Source: Coprococcus sp. OM04-5BH (lineage in GTDB: Bacteria > Bacillota > Clostridia > Lachnospirales > Lachnospiraceae). Taken from it: a DNA stretch of 64,000 nucleotides. Positions 14,328-23,059 of the stretch are shown here, in pieces. The notes beneath the pieces are model-generated. The model did no database searches and had not been told where the DNA came from. It worked only from the letters and a program-made list of their open reading frames with translations. The stretch lies in NCBI RefSeq assembly GCF_003482105.1, contig NZ_QULM01000002.1, forward strand, positions 124,001 through 188,000, given 5' to 3'. How positions within the stretch are numbered: position 1 is the first letter of the stretch; each line of letters begins with the position of its first letter. The position numbers were made by a program, and so were the translations under genes.

Positions 14328-15065
14328 ATGATAAATACAATTAAAACCGAGGATTTCAGATACTCTGTTATGAAAAATATACGGGGAGGCAGAAACACTG
14401 AGGAAAATGAAATACATTACATAGGCGGTTCCGAGATCCTTCCTGCGCCACTGTCCCAGAAGGAAGAAAGTACCGTGGTGATAGATCTTCTTAATAATAA
14501 CAGCATAGACGCAAGGAAGACTCTTATTGAGCGTAACCTGCGTCTGGTAGTATACATAGCAAAAAAATTCGACAATACCGGCGTTGGTACCGAGGATCTC
14601 ATATCCATAGGAACCATCGGACTTATAAAGGCAATAAACACCTTCAAATATGACAAGAACATAAAGCTTGCCACCTATGCCTCCAGGTGTATTGAAAATG
14701 AGATCCTTATGTATCTCAGACGCAATAACAAGACCAGACTGGAAATATCCATAGATGAACCTTTAAATGTGGACTGGGACGGAAATGAACTCCTTCTGTC
14801 TGACATCCTTGGTACCGACGATGATGTTGTCTACAAAAATCTCGAGACGGAAATGGATAAGAATCTTCTTGAAATAGCTGTTTCAAAATTATGTGAAAGA
14901 GAAAGAACTATAATCGAGCTGCGATACGGTATCCACACAATAAATGGCATAGAAAAAACCCAGAAGGAAGTTGCGGATATGTTGGGAATATCACAGTCCT
15001 ACATTTCCCGCCTGGAAAAGAAGATCATCAAAAAGCTTAAGAAAGAAATAATTAAATTATCCTGA
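14328..15065 (+). CDS. sigE: sporulation sigma factor, sigma-E
   Basis: Mother-cell RNA polymerase sigma factor, 245 residues. The mature part begins near [13 protein letters not shown] and carries region 2 ([13 protein letters not shown]...[47 protein letters not shown]), the [26 protein letters not shown] segment typical of sigma-E, and region 4 (ELRYG...[30 protein letters not shown]). The ~33-residue leader ([21 protein letters not shown]...) is less hydrophobic than the amphipathic pro-sequence of Bacillus. The start is the ATG after AGAGGTG; an in-frame GTG is three codons earlier. sigG, often next, is absent; a convergent gene ends 7 nt away. Confidence 0.93.
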   Translation: MINTIKTEDFRYSVMKNIRGGRNTEENEIHYIGGSEILPAPLSQKEESTVVIDLLNNNSIDARKTLIERNLRLVVYIAKKFDNTGVGTEDLISIGTIGLIKAINTFKYDKNIKLATYASRCIENEILMYLRRNNKTRLEISIDEPLNVDWDGNELLLSDILGTDDDVVYKNLETEMDKNLLEIAVSKLCERERTIIELRYGIHTINGIEKTQKEVADMLGISQSYISRLEKKIIKKLKKEIIKLS

Positions 15066-15072
15066 TACTTTT

Positions 15073-15294
15073 TTAGTGGTGATAGTTGGCAAGCCTTCTC
15101 TTGGTATCATCTACAAGATTTCTGTATCTTTCATAATACTTTCCCTTGAGTTCACCGCTTGCCGCCATCTCCGTCACCTGCCTGTCTAACTCCTTAAGGG
15201 CATCGTGGGCAAGATCCTTATAATTATTCTCAAGATTTACATTCATTTCATTTATGAGTGAATCAAGCTTCTTTTTTGTTTTTCTGTTTAACAT
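15073..15294 (-). CDS. small helical protein of unknown function
   Basis: A 73-residue, highly charged protein predicted to be almost entirely alpha-helical (RKTKKKLDSLINEMNVNLENNYKDLAHDALKELDRQVTEMAASGELKGKYYERYRNLVDDTKRRLANYHH), with no membrane segment, Cys or known motif. I do not recognise the family. GAGAGGAG precedes the ATG. It is convergent to sigE with 7 nt between stop codons and divergent from the tRNA-Leu gene, an isolated single-gene unit. Confidence 0.65.
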   Translation of the reverse strand: MLNRKTKKKLDSLINEMNVNLENNYKDLAHDALKELDRQVTEMAASGELKGKYYERYRNLVDDTKRRLANYHH

Positions 15295-15322
15295 ATATAC
15301 TCCTCTCTGTTGATTTTCAATG

Positions 15323-15352
15323 TTGACACCTTATCCAGTCTTATGTTAATAT
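15323..15352 (+). promoter_or_regulatory. promoter of tRNA-Leu
   Basis: A perfect TTGACA (15323-15328) is followed after 17 nt by TTAATA or after 18 nt by TAATAT, about 20 nt before the tRNA 5' end. Confidence 0.6.
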
Positions 15353-15372
15353 AACAAAGGTTTCAAAACTAA

Positions 15373-15456
15373 GCCGGCGTGTCGGAATTGGCAGACGAGG
15401 CAGACTCAAAATCTGTTGGCGGCAACGTCGTGCGGGTTCAAGTCCCGCCGCCGGCA
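15373..15456 (+). tRNA. tRNA-Leu (anticodon CAA)
   Basis: The 84-nt sequence has a 7-bp acceptor stem GCCGGCG/CGCCGGC with discriminator A, a D arm, an anticodon stem GCAGA/TCTGT with loop CTCAAAA (anticodon CAA, reading UUG), a long variable arm (GGCGGCAACGTCGT) typical of class II leucine tRNAs, and the T loop GGTTCAAGTCC. The 3' CCA is not encoded. Confidence 0.97.
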
Positions 15457-15504
15457 TTATATACAGCCGTGTCGTCATGGCAGTTGATAATAAATTAATT
15501 TTAC

Positions 15505-15531
15505 AACCTTGCAGATGTGCAAGGTTTTTTT
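15505..15531 (+). terminator. terminator of tRNA-Leu
   Basis: AACCTTGCA-GATG-TGCAAGGTT stem-loop followed by a run of seven T, 49 nt after the tRNA. Confidence 0.85.
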
Positions 15532-15562
15532 GTTAAGGCAACGAGTTAAATGTAATATGCAA

Positions 15563-16540
15563 TTAATTACTTATCTTTTTCGCCACAACCACATATCTTC
15601 CGTCGTTCACATGGTATGAACAGGTGGAAAGGGTTATGAGCTTGTCTCCATAATTTGCAGTTGAGTCAAAATCATATGTACAGCAGGATCTGATATACTG
15701 TATAAATTCATTAAACTCCTCTTCGTCCGCGGCGTTGTGGAAATCGTAATAGTGATAATGTTCCGTGTCTCCCTTCTCATATACCTGGGTTTTAAAGGCT
15801 GCTATGACCTCATAGGTTCCGGTGTCCTCAAGGGTATCAAAACTTAAGTATTTATGATCCCGGTAGAAGCTTTCATACCTGTACAAGGTCAGTTGATGGA
15901 ACATGGTGCCGCTCTTCATATTATGTCCATATATGATGATATTATCCGATATATCATCACCTGTAGGTATGCAGAGATTATCTATGAAGAGACATCCCGC
16001 ATAGCTGTACTCCCTGTCAAAATTCTTATGAAGATAATACTCCCTTTCGTCAGGGGTGTACATTACCGGATAATCTATATCAGTTCCATCTATCTTAAGC
16101 CAGCCCATAAAGTCCGTATTCGCTTTATAAAGCTTCTGATACTTTATGAGCACATCTCTTCCGTCTATATCAACAAGATCTGTTCTTTTTGTGTTATCAC
16201 TAACATTTTCTGCATTTGAACTATCTCCCGCTTCTATATTTCCAACCCGGTCATCCTGAACCTCAACTATCATATTCCTGAGATCATCAAACCTTGCCTC
16301 AGTCTTCCTGCTCGTATAGTAATAGTTTATAATATATGCACCTGCAGAAACTGCGATCAGTGTAAATACCACAATAAGGATATCAAGCACTATCTGACGC
16401 TTCTTACTGCCTTTTGCAGCCTTATCCTCATTACCGGTCACACGGCTTTCATGATGGTTTTCGTTTTTATCTATCATGTTTCTGCATTCAAAGTCAGTCA
16501 CATTTTTATTTTTATCTTTATTATTATTTGTTTTCTCCAT
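15563..16540 (-). CDS. class B sortase
   Basis: Membrane transpeptidase that cleaves a sorting motif on a surface protein and links it to peptidoglycan. The 325 residues comprise a charged cytoplasmic N-terminus, one transmembrane helix at about 50-73, a linker and the sortase beta-barrel. Catalytic His206 (IIIYGHNMKSGTMF), Cys307 (LITLSTCSYH) and Arg315 (NDGRYVVVAKK) are all visible, as is the class B signature WLKIDGTDIDYPVM and the extra helix region RYESFYRDHKYLSF. No sorting-signal substrate is in the window. The leader contains repeat copy B and no clear Shine-Dalgarno sequence (GACACCGAAC before the ATG). Confidence 0.92.
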   Translation of the reverse strand: MEKTNNNKDKNKNVTDFECRNMIDKNENHHESRVTGNEDKAAKGSKKRQIVLDILIVVFTLIAVSAGAYIINYYYTSRKTEARFDDLRNMIVEVQDDRVGNIEAGDSSNAENVSDNTKRTDLVDIDGRDVLIKYQKLYKANTDFMGWLKIDGTDIDYPVMYTPDEREYYLHKNFDREYSYAGCLFIDNLCIPTGDDISDNIIIYGHNMKSGTMFHQLTLYRYESFYRDHKYLSFDTLEDTGTYEVIAAFKTQVYEKGDTEHYHYYDFHNAADEEEFNEFIQYIRSCCTYDFDSTANYGDKLITLSTCSYHVNDGRYVVVAKKISN

Positions 16541-16572
16541 GTTCGGTGTCTTCTTTACAATATTTTTTCATC

Positions 16573-16694
16573 GAGCAGCAACAATTGAAATTGCCTGTTT
16601 GGCATCACCATTCTAAATGTGTCTTCGACACTTGGTGCTTCCTCCGGCAAGGGGCTGCTGCAGCATAACGATGTCATAGACATCATTATATAAC
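16573..16694 (-). repeat. dispersed structured repeat, family 1, copy B
   Basis: 122-bp copy matching 7621-7774 with a ~30-bp internal gap. Shared plus-strand landmarks: GAGCAGCAAC, AAATTGCCTGTTTGG, the hairpin ACCA..GTGTC TTC GACAC..TGGT, CGGCAAGGG, CTGCTGCAGC and the end motif CGATGTCATAGACATCATTA. It lies 5 nt beyond the T tract of the NUDIX gene terminator (minus strand) and in the sortase gene leader. Confidence 0.75.
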
Positions 16695-16699
16695 TTAAA

Positions 16700-16731
16700 G
16701 AAAAAGGCCTCTGCAAATGAATGCAGAAGCC
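16700..16731 (-). terminator. terminator of the NUDIX hydrolase gene
   Basis: Minus-strand GGCTTCTGCA-TTCATT-TGCAGAGGCC hairpin followed by TTTTTC, 33 nt downstream of the NUDIX stop codon. Confidence 0.8.
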
Positions 16732-16763
16732 CTCTCTTAGGATCTCTCACGATCTTATTGATC

Positions 16764-17216
16764 TCAATAATACTTCTTATTTCCCCACAAACCAGCTTTC
16801 TTAAGTTCCACATACTCTGAGTATGCCTGCTCGAGAATCTGTTTTTCATTTGGAAATTTCAGAAGGTGGTAGGCTTCATGATATTTATAGTATCCGGAGT
16901 CCACAAAATATTCCTCTCTCTGAGGCTTGCTGTAATAGCTGTCAGCCATCATGAGAAACCAGTGTACATCCTTATTTACTACATCAAAAGCAGTATTAAA
17001 CGTATAATTGCTCTTACCTACATACTTAATAATAGATGCGCTTACACCTGTCTCCTCTTTTACTTCTCTAAGTGCAGTTTCATTATGTTCTTCACCTTTT
17101 TCAACTGTACCTTTGGGGAGAACCCATCCTTCATATTTGTTTTTGTAGTTTTTGTAAAGTAATAATACTTTTCCCCTGAAGATTACCACACCTCCACAGC
17201 TTGTTGCCTCTATCAT
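16764..17216 (-). CDS. NUDIX hydrolase (MutT/Ap4A-type)
   Basis: Hydrolyses a nucleoside diphosphate linked to another moiety. The NUDIX box GTVEKGEEHNETALREVKEETGV lies at about residues 36-58 and has the REVKEE catalytic core. The preceding SCGGVVIFRGKVLLLYKN...GWVLPKGTVEKGE resembles bis(5'-nucleosyl)-tetraphosphatase-like members, but the true substrate cannot be told from sequence alone. 150 residues is normal for the family. GGAGG precedes the ATG. It ends in its own terminator and is separated from the PBP gene by about 70 nt. Confidence 0.88.
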   Translation of the reverse strand: MIEATSCGGVVIFRGKVLLLYKNYKNKYEGWVLPKGTVEKGEEHNETALREVKEETGVSASIIKYVGKSNYTFNTAFDVVNKDVHWFLMMADSYYSKPQREEYFVDSGYYKYHEAYHLLKFPNEKQILEQAYSEYVELKKAGLWGNKKYY

Positions 17217-17286
17217 CGCAAAACCTCCGTTTTCTGGTGTGACCTAATTGGGATAAGTATAACATATACTTACCTGGTTGGCAATC

Positions 17287-18762
17287 CTAGTCAGCCACAT
17301 TGTTGTAATAGCAGTCAAATATCTGTCTGGCGATATATGACGCAGAAGCTCCGGTATTGCTGGCATTTTCCACAATAACACATACCACTATGTCAGGATC
17401 ATCCTTATCTGCAAATCCCACAAACCATGAGTGTGAATCATTATTTGCATTAAACTCGGCAGTACCGGTCTTTCCTATTATCTTGTAGGATGAGCCGTAG
17501 AAATAGTCAGCCGCAGTACCATACTCTGACACTCCGCTCAAAAGCCCGATCATCCTTGACGCTTCTGTAGGGGATATTATCTTACCGTAGGAATCCGGCT
17601 TAAAGGTCTTCACTACCGCTCCGTCACAATTCTCTATCCTGTCTATCATGTACGGCTTCATCATAACTCCGCCATTTGCAATGGTACTCATGATAAGGGC
17701 GTTGTGAAGAGGTGTTATAAGGGTATTTCCCTGTCCTATGGCAGTCTGAGGTGCCAATGACTTATCACTCTTGCCATCAAGCTCAAAGACCGACTTGTTA
17801 TAGTATCCGCTGTATGGCAGGGACTTGTTAAAGAGGAAATCTTCGCACAGAGTCCTGAACTTGCCCATGTCTATCGTTATTCCAATATTTGAAAATGACG
17901 TATTACATGAATATGCCAGTGAATCCTTAAGGTCTACCGTACCATGAACTTTATAGTGGTAACAGTGGATAGGTACTCCTGCAAATGTACCCTCGCCGGT
18001 ACATTCATATGAATAATTCTCATAATCAGGATTTTCCCTGGTATACTCCAGTGCCGTAAGCACCTTAAATGTAGATCCCGGAGGATAAAGCCCCTGGGTA
18101 ACCCTGTTTACAAGGTATGAGCCACCTGTGGTCTGGCTGTCTGCAATGACATTCTCAATATCGTTAGGATCATAATCAGGCTTTGATACCATGGCAAGGA
18201 TCTTGCCGGTATCCGGCTCTATAACAACAACAGCACCATCATTGTAGCCAAGAGCGTCATAGGCTGTTGTCTGTAGGTCGTAATTAAGAGTTGACACCAC
18301 ATTATTTCCCTTGTTTTTCTCATTCTTAAGGGCGTGGTATATCTGCTTTACAATATTCTCATTGGAGGTAAGAAGATAATAAGTGGAATCCATCTCCAAT
18401 CCTGCCTGTCCGTTGCTGTCGTATCCCACAGCATGGACGAACTTGTTGGCATATGGGTAATATCTGTATTCATTACCATTATCATCTGTCTTAGTCTCTG
18501 CAAGAACTACACCATCGCTTGAAATTATGGAGCCCTTTATAACCTTCTTGGCATATAAGTTCTGCCTGGTATTATAAGGGTTAGCAATGGTTGTCTCCGA
18601 ATCAACTGCAACATACTTAACCAGATATGCCATCATGGACACAAAGAGTATTACCACAATATAAGTGATAACAAGTACAGGAACATTTCTCTTGTCATTA
18701 TTCTTTTTTTCTATCTCTTCTCTACTCACCCGAGAAGTCCTGGTAGTATTCTTTCTGCTCAT
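17287..18762 (-). CDS. class B penicillin-binding protein (transpeptidase)
   Basis: Peptidoglycan D,D-transpeptidase anchored in the cytoplasmic membrane, about 491 residues. One transmembrane helix near residues 27-49 is followed by a short dimerisation region and the transpeptidase domain with SxxK (PPGSTFKVL, Ser near 230), SxN (AYSCNTSF) and KTG (IIGKTGTAEF). It lacks the PASTA domains of sporulation or division PBPs and resembles PbpA-type enzymes encoded with an FtsW/RodA partner. Its start overlaps the end of the FtsW-like gene by about 40 nt, suggesting coupled synthesis of polymerase and crosslinker. The start was set at MSRKNTT; 24 further upstream codons lie wholly inside the neighbour. 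Confidence 0.9.
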   Translation of the reverse strand: MSRKNTTRTSRVSREEIEKKNNDKRNVPVLVITYIVVILFVSMMAYLVKYVAVDSETTIANPYNTRQNLYAKKVIKGSIISSDGVVLAETKTDDNGNEYRYYPYANKFVHAVGYDSNGQAGLEMDSTYYLLTSNENIVKQIYHALKNEKNKGNNVVSTLNYDLQTTAYDALGYNDGAVVVIEPDTGKILAMVSKPDYDPNDIENVIADSQTTGGSYLVNRVTQGLYPPGSTFKVLTALEYTRENPDYENYSYECTGEGTFAGVPIHCYHYKVHGTVDLKDSLAYSCNTSFSNIGITIDMGKFRTLCEDFLFNKSLPYSGYYNKSVFELDGKSDKSLAPQTAIGQGNTLITPLHNALIMSTIANGGVMMKPYMIDRIENCDGAVVKTFKPDSYGKIISPTEASRMIGLLSGVSEYGTAADYFYGSSYKIIGKTGTAEFNANNDSHSWFVGFADKDDPDIVVCVIVENASNTGASASYIARQIFDCYYNNVAD

Positions 18763-20110
18763 AATTCTCACTTTCTTCACTAGAATTTTCTTCGCCGCCA
18801 TGTTCCATAACACATATTCCCTGTATAATTCCAAATATTATAAGGGTACTTACAATAGAGCTGACACCATAGCTTACCAGAGGAAGTGTCACACCGGTAG
18901 ATGGTATGAATTTTATAACACCGCCTACATTTAAGAATATCTGAAAAATGAAACATACAGTAAATCCAAATGCCACATTCTTATAGAACGGATCTCTTAT
19001 CTTCATGGAGATATTTATAAAGTATATAAATATACTGAGATACATAAGAAGAAGGCACAATGCGAATATTACACCTAACTCCTCACATATAGCTGCAAAT
19101 ATAAAGTCTGACTCCACGACTATGACTGCATTAGGTGCTCCCTGGCAAAGCCCGGTTCCCACAAAGCCACCTGAGCCTATGGCAAATAATGAGGTTGCCA
19201 CCTGATATCCGCTGTCATTTATGTATTTAAACGGATCCAGCCATGCATTTATTCTTGTGGTAACGTGACCCAGCTTGTCCTTAAACAGCAGGTAGCCGCC
19301 GGTTGCCGCCAGGGCACCGAAGCCTCCGCCGCATATCAGTATAGACAACCTCTGGGTTGCCACATATAACATCATAAGGTAGATCATGCAGAATATGACC
19401 GCACCACCAAGATCCTTTTCAGCTACAAGCACAAGGACAAACATAAATGCCACAACTGTAGTCTTCACCATGTCCTTAAAGCCACAGGATTTCTCAAGGG
19501 AGCTGGCAACAAAAAATACAAATATTATCTTAACAAGCTCCATTGGCTGGAAGGAGAAATCACCTATACCTATCCAGTTTCTGGCACCGTACTTGGATAT
19601 ACCAAGTCCCGGTACAAATACAGTGGCAAGAAGCCCTATACCAAATATTGCATAGAACACGTTCAGATACTTAAGACGTTTAACATTTACAACCACCTTA
19701 GGTATAAAGGCGGTCACTACAAGGGCTATTGTTGCGAAGATAAACTGTCTCTTGGCAAGAGAAAAATCAATCCTCGTAAGCATAACAAAACCTATAAGCA
19801 ACAGGAAGGTCATATTGTTAGTTATAAGTCGTGACGAGTTCTTGTATATGCCGTGGTATGAAACCATGTATACTATGGCAACTATCATCTGTGCCACATA
19901 AAATATGGCTATTTCTTTCTTTTTATAATTCAGATAAAGTGTAAGATAACAGAGAAAGTGAATTATAAAAACGTAAAATATCTGCACATTCAATGCCCTT
20001 CTCTTCTTAGCAGGGCTGCATGGCTTTAACACTGTAAAACACTTCACCGTATACAATACCATGAAAAATATTATTAAATATTTTGCTACTTCCGAAATAA
20101 TTCTAACCAT
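18722..20110 (-). CDS. FtsW/RodA/SpoVE-family peptidoglycan polymerase
   Basis: SEDS glycosyltransferase that polymerises lipid II. The 462-residue protein has around ten hydrophobic helices and family motifs GISKYGARNWIGIGDFSFQPMELVKI (large loop region), AEKDLGGAVIF, ATSLFAIGSGGFVGTGLCQG, VVESDFIFAAICEELG (the conserved D-F-I-F-A-A-I-x-E-E-L-G) and STGVTLPLVSYGVSS. Some 90 extra N-terminal residues with additional helices distinguish it from classical FtsW, as in actinobacterial RodA-type proteins paired with PbpA. It forms a pair with the class B PBP gene. Its ATG overlaps the U32 gene stop in a TAATG arrangement. Confidence 0.9.
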   Translation of the reverse strand: MVRIISEVAKYLIIFFMVLYTVKCFTVLKPCSPAKKRRALNVQIFYVFIIHFLCYLTLYLNYKKKEIAIFYVAQMIVAIVYMVSYHGIYKNSSRLITNNMTFLLLIGFVMLTRIDFSLAKRQFIFATIALVVTAFIPKVVVNVKRLKYLNVFYAIFGIGLLATVFVPGLGISKYGARNWIGIGDFSFQPMELVKIIFVFFVASSLEKSCGFKDMVKTTVVAFMFVLVLVAEKDLGGAVIFCMIYLMMLYVATQRLSILICGGGFGALAATGGYLLFKDKLGHVTTRINAWLDPFKYINDSGYQVATSLFAIGSGGFVGTGLCQGAPNAVIVVESDFIFAAICEELGVIFALCLLLMYLSIFIYFINISMKIRDPFYKNVAFGFTVCFIFQIFLNVGGVIKFIPSTGVTLPLVSYGVSSIVSTLIIFGIIQGICVMEHGGEENSSEESENYEQKEYYQDFSGE

Positions 20111-22602
20111 TAATCAATTCCTCTGACAAAATGTCCTCTAGTATATTTCAGATCACGGAAAAATTCCTGATCCGGGCCCTCCCCGGTAAATCCAAGGGCA
20201 TTACAGAGCCTCAATGTCTCTCTTCCATCCTCAATGGTAAACTCTGCCAGCTCTCCTGCCTGATTACCCGGAGTCTTCTCCAAAAGCAGGTCGGCAATAT
20301 ATGCAGGTCTTCCGTTGTAAATTATATTATAGCAGTAATCGCAGTGATTTACTGCATAAAAAACATTTCCGAGCTCGTCTCTTAAAGGGATGAGCTTTTC
20401 CTTAAAGCATTCCCTGCCACGGTGGCATTTGTTCATGCACTGGGCAGTGATCATCAGCTTGTCATGACCATATTCCTTATATATGACAGGAGCATTTATC
20501 CCGTTAAGTTCAGATAAGGTAAGCTCTGCCGAACTGACTATCATAAATTCAGGCATCACTATCCTGTAATAGTCTACCGCTTCATTATTATAGCAGTATA
20601 TGGATGAATCAAGAATTATTTTTTTATTAAGATAATGTTTCTTTACATATAGGATTTCATCCATATTTCTTACAAGGACATATGCGAAGCTGTCCATATA
20701 TCTGTCAAGCTCCTCCATAGCCTTAAGCTTATCCTGCCTTAAGACCTCAGGCAGTGCAATTCCAAGCTCCGGTTTATTCTCAGCCGGCTCATCCTCAGGC
20801 AATCCGTTCTCAGACAATTCTTTCTCGGATAGCCCATTCATAACCCTGACTGCCAACGGAACTATACCATGGTCAACAAATATCACTCCATTGAAAGCCA
20901 TGGCAGCCACAGACTTTAGCTGCTCTAAGGTTCTCACATAGACATATCTCTTTTCGTCTGCCAATTCATTTTTTTTCAACTTAATATCATGCTGTCCATT
21001 ATTTTCCTGTTCCATGTGAGCCAGTCTGATTTTTTCTTGTTTGATATCAGCAAGTCTGGTTTCTTCCTGTTCTGCACGGTCATCCATCTGCTCCGGTACC
21101 TGCTCTCTCATAAAGCGTTTCACAAGCTCCTTTTCAAGAAGCTCTATGCCCCTTCGTCTCACGTCATTTATGACGCTCACCGGCAGAAATGCATTGTCCG
21201 GTACATAACCCTCTATATCCTTAAATACAAATCCGGTATTTCCTGTTTTACCAAGTCTTTCCTTAAGCTGTCCGGCAGTAACCGGTTTGTTATTTGCAGG
21301 CTGAACAATATCTCCTGTAACATCCACATATATATCATACTCAGGAATAGAAAGATTAACTGTAAAGGGTGCTCCCACTTCTCCGTAGAAGTAACATCCT
21401 GCACTGACAGTCTTATCACTATTTATGAGTTCTTTGTTTATCTGATCTATAAGCACATTATTTCTGGTTCTGAATACTCTCTGGCCCCTTTTTATATGCT
21501 TAAGCTCCTTGCCCTTTATGCTTATATTCTTCCCGGCTGCACCGGTAACATTCAAGGTAAGCTCTATATTACCGGAAGGTGTCCTGATCTCCAGAACGTC
21601 TCCCTTATTTACATCAGCCTTAAGAGTTATGTCAACTTCCGGAGCATTTACTCCGACAACAGTTCCCACCTCAACACCTGTATGGTTAGGTCTGTCAAGA
21701 CTCAGCATTTCATTGCCATTATGCATATGATAATATCCGGATATGAAACCGCCACGATTATATATGTCAAGAAGCCTGTAATTCTCCATTTCAATATCCT
21801 TATTATGAAGATTTCCGCTTAAGTACAGGTCTCGGATGTTCCTGTAGGCATTTGCCGTTGCTGCAACATACTCAGGCTTCTTCATCCTTCCTTCTATCTT
21901 AAAGGAATCTATGCCTGTATCAATAAGCTCCGGCAATATGGACAGAGTACACATATCTTTCATGCTTAAGGCATAATCAGCTTTTTCTCCTTCAACAGAA
22001 TACTGCTTACGGCAAGGTCCCGCACAGCGTCCCCTGTTTCCGCTTCTTCCCCCTGCAAAGCTGCTGAACAGGCATTTGCCGGAATAGGCGAAGCACATGG
22101 CACCGTGAACGAAAGTCTCTATCTCTATATCAACCGCCGATCTTATGTCCTTTATCTCCCTTAAGGACAGCTCTCTTGACGGGACAAATCTCGTAAATCC
22201 CATATCCTTAAGCAGCGTTGCCCCATACTCCGAAGACACACTGAGCTGGGTGCTTCCGTGTAAAGGAAGGTCAGGAAAGCACCTGCCAAGGACACCGGCA
22301 ACGCCCATATCCTGTACGATTATTCCGTCCACTCCCTCTCTGTAGAATGGAAGAATATAGTCATACAACCCTGAGATCTCCGTATTCTTTAATAACGTAT
22401 TAACTGCCATATATAATTTAATATTATGGATATGGCAGTAATCTATGGCTTTTAATAATTCAGTTGTGTCAAAATTAGACGCAAATGCTCTGGCACTGAA
22501 CAGACTTCCTCCCAGGTACACTGCGTCTGCTCCGGCATTGACAGCGGCATGTAATGCCTCCATGCTTCCTGCCGGTGCAAGTATCTCTGGTTTATTTAAC
22601 AT
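20110..22602 (-). CDS. peptidase U32 family protein (TrhP/RlhA-like)
   Basis: 830-residue member of the U32 family, which in Bacillus and E. coli takes part in tRNA or rRNA hydroxylation rather than proteolysis. The N-terminal barrel contains ILAPAGSMEALHAAVNAGADAVYLGG, the signature ETFVHGAMCFAYSGKCLFSSFAGGRSGNRGRCAGPCR and a DMCTLSILPELIDTGIDSFKIEGRMK stretch. A C-terminal part has a Cys cluster (CMNKCHRGRECF...HCDYCYN) that could bind an Fe-S cluster. Two low-complexity Glu/Lys-rich segments (about residues 500-545 and 590-625) look like expanded linkers. It overlaps the zapA stop by 11 nt and the ftsW-like start by 1-3 nt. Confidence 0.88.
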   Translation of the reverse strand: MLNKPEILAPAGSMEALHAAVNAGADAVYLGGSLFSARAFASNFDTTELLKAIDYCHIHNIKLYMAVNTLLKNTEISGLYDYILPFYREGVDGIIVQDMGVAGVLGRCFPDLPLHGSTQLSVSSEYGATLLKDMGFTRFVPSRELSLREIKDIRSAVDIEIETFVHGAMCFAYSGKCLFSSFAGGRSGNRGRCAGPCRKQYSVEGEKADYALSMKDMCTLSILPELIDTGIDSFKIEGRMKKPEYVAATANAYRNIRDLYLSGNLHNKDIEMENYRLLDIYNRGGFISGYYHMHNGNEMLSLDRPNHTGVEVGTVVGVNAPEVDITLKADVNKGDVLEIRTPSGNIELTLNVTGAAGKNISIKGKELKHIKRGQRVFRTRNNVLIDQINKELINSDKTVSAGCYFYGEVGAPFTVNLSIPEYDIYVDVTGDIVQPANNKPVTAGQLKERLGKTGNTGFVFKDIEGYVPDNAFLPVSVINDVRRRGIELLEKELVKRFMREQVPEQMDDRAEQEETRLADIKQEKIRLAHMEQENNGQHDIKLKKNELADEKRYVYVRTLEQLKSVAAMAFNGVIFVDHGIVPLAVRVMNGLSEKELSENGLPEDEPAENKPELGIALPEVLRQDKLKAMEELDRYMDSFAYVLVRNMDEILYVKKHYLNKKIILDSSIYCYNNEAVDYYRIVMPEFMIVSSAELTLSELNGINAPVIYKEYGHDKLMITAQCMNKCHRGRECFKEKLIPLRDELGNVFYAVNHCDYCYNIIYNGRPAYIADLLLEKTPGNQAGELAEFTIEDGRETLRLCNALGFTGEGPDQEFFRDLKYTRGHFVRGID

Positions 22603-22993
22603 TATTCTCCGCTTCCAACTTGATTATCTGTCTCTGAAGTTCACTTATCTTTTCCTTGTATTCATCTGCCATCTTCTGGGCAGCCTCACACTTGATCTGA
22701 TACTCTATAACGTCATGACGAAGGTCATATATCTGCTTGTCCTTGTCATCGTCATCTGAAAGCATTTGATTAACCTGCATTTTTGCTTTGAAATAATCAT
22801 CAGCGATATTTAATGCAAGAAGAATATTCTGATACTCTGCACTTGAACGCTTGTAGCTCTCTGATGTCTGACATTCTGCGATCTTTGAGTTTATATATGT
22901 TGCCACATTCTGAAGATACTCTTCACTTTCCATACCACTTAATGTGAAGACTTTATTATTTATTACAACCGGTATATCATGTTTCTGTGCCAT
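22592..22993 (-). CDS. zapA: cell division protein ZapA
   Basis: Small FtsZ-bundling protein, 133 residues. The N-terminal ZapA head (IPVVINNKVFTLSGMESEEYLQNVATYINSKIAE) is followed by a long coiled coil rich in charged residues up to the end. The head region and ~90-130 residue length fit the Firmicute ZapA family. AAGGAG precedes the ATG. It heads a cluster with the U32 gene, ftsW-like and PBP genes, so a cell-envelope and division role is consistent with context. Confidence 0.85.
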   Translation of the reverse strand: MAQKHDIPVVINNKVFTLSGMESEEYLQNVATYINSKIAECQTSESYKRSSAEYQNILLALNIADDYFKAKMQVNQMLSDDDDKDKQIYDLRHDVIEYQIKCEAAQKMADEYKEKISELQRQIIKLEAENNVK

Positions 22994-23059
22994 TTTCTCT
23001 TCTCCTTGTCTTTTTATCAGCCTTTTATGCTGTTATCTCTTCTACTGTATTTCCTATTA

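Noticed and set aside
15563..16540. Sortase gene cluster with its substrate
   Set aside because: No neighbouring protein carries an LPxTG- or NPxTG-like signal followed by a hydrophobic tail.
20989..21822. 277-residue plus-strand ORF
   Set aside because: Entirely antisense to the U32 gene, with no ribosome site and hydrophobic/Cys-rich shadow composition.
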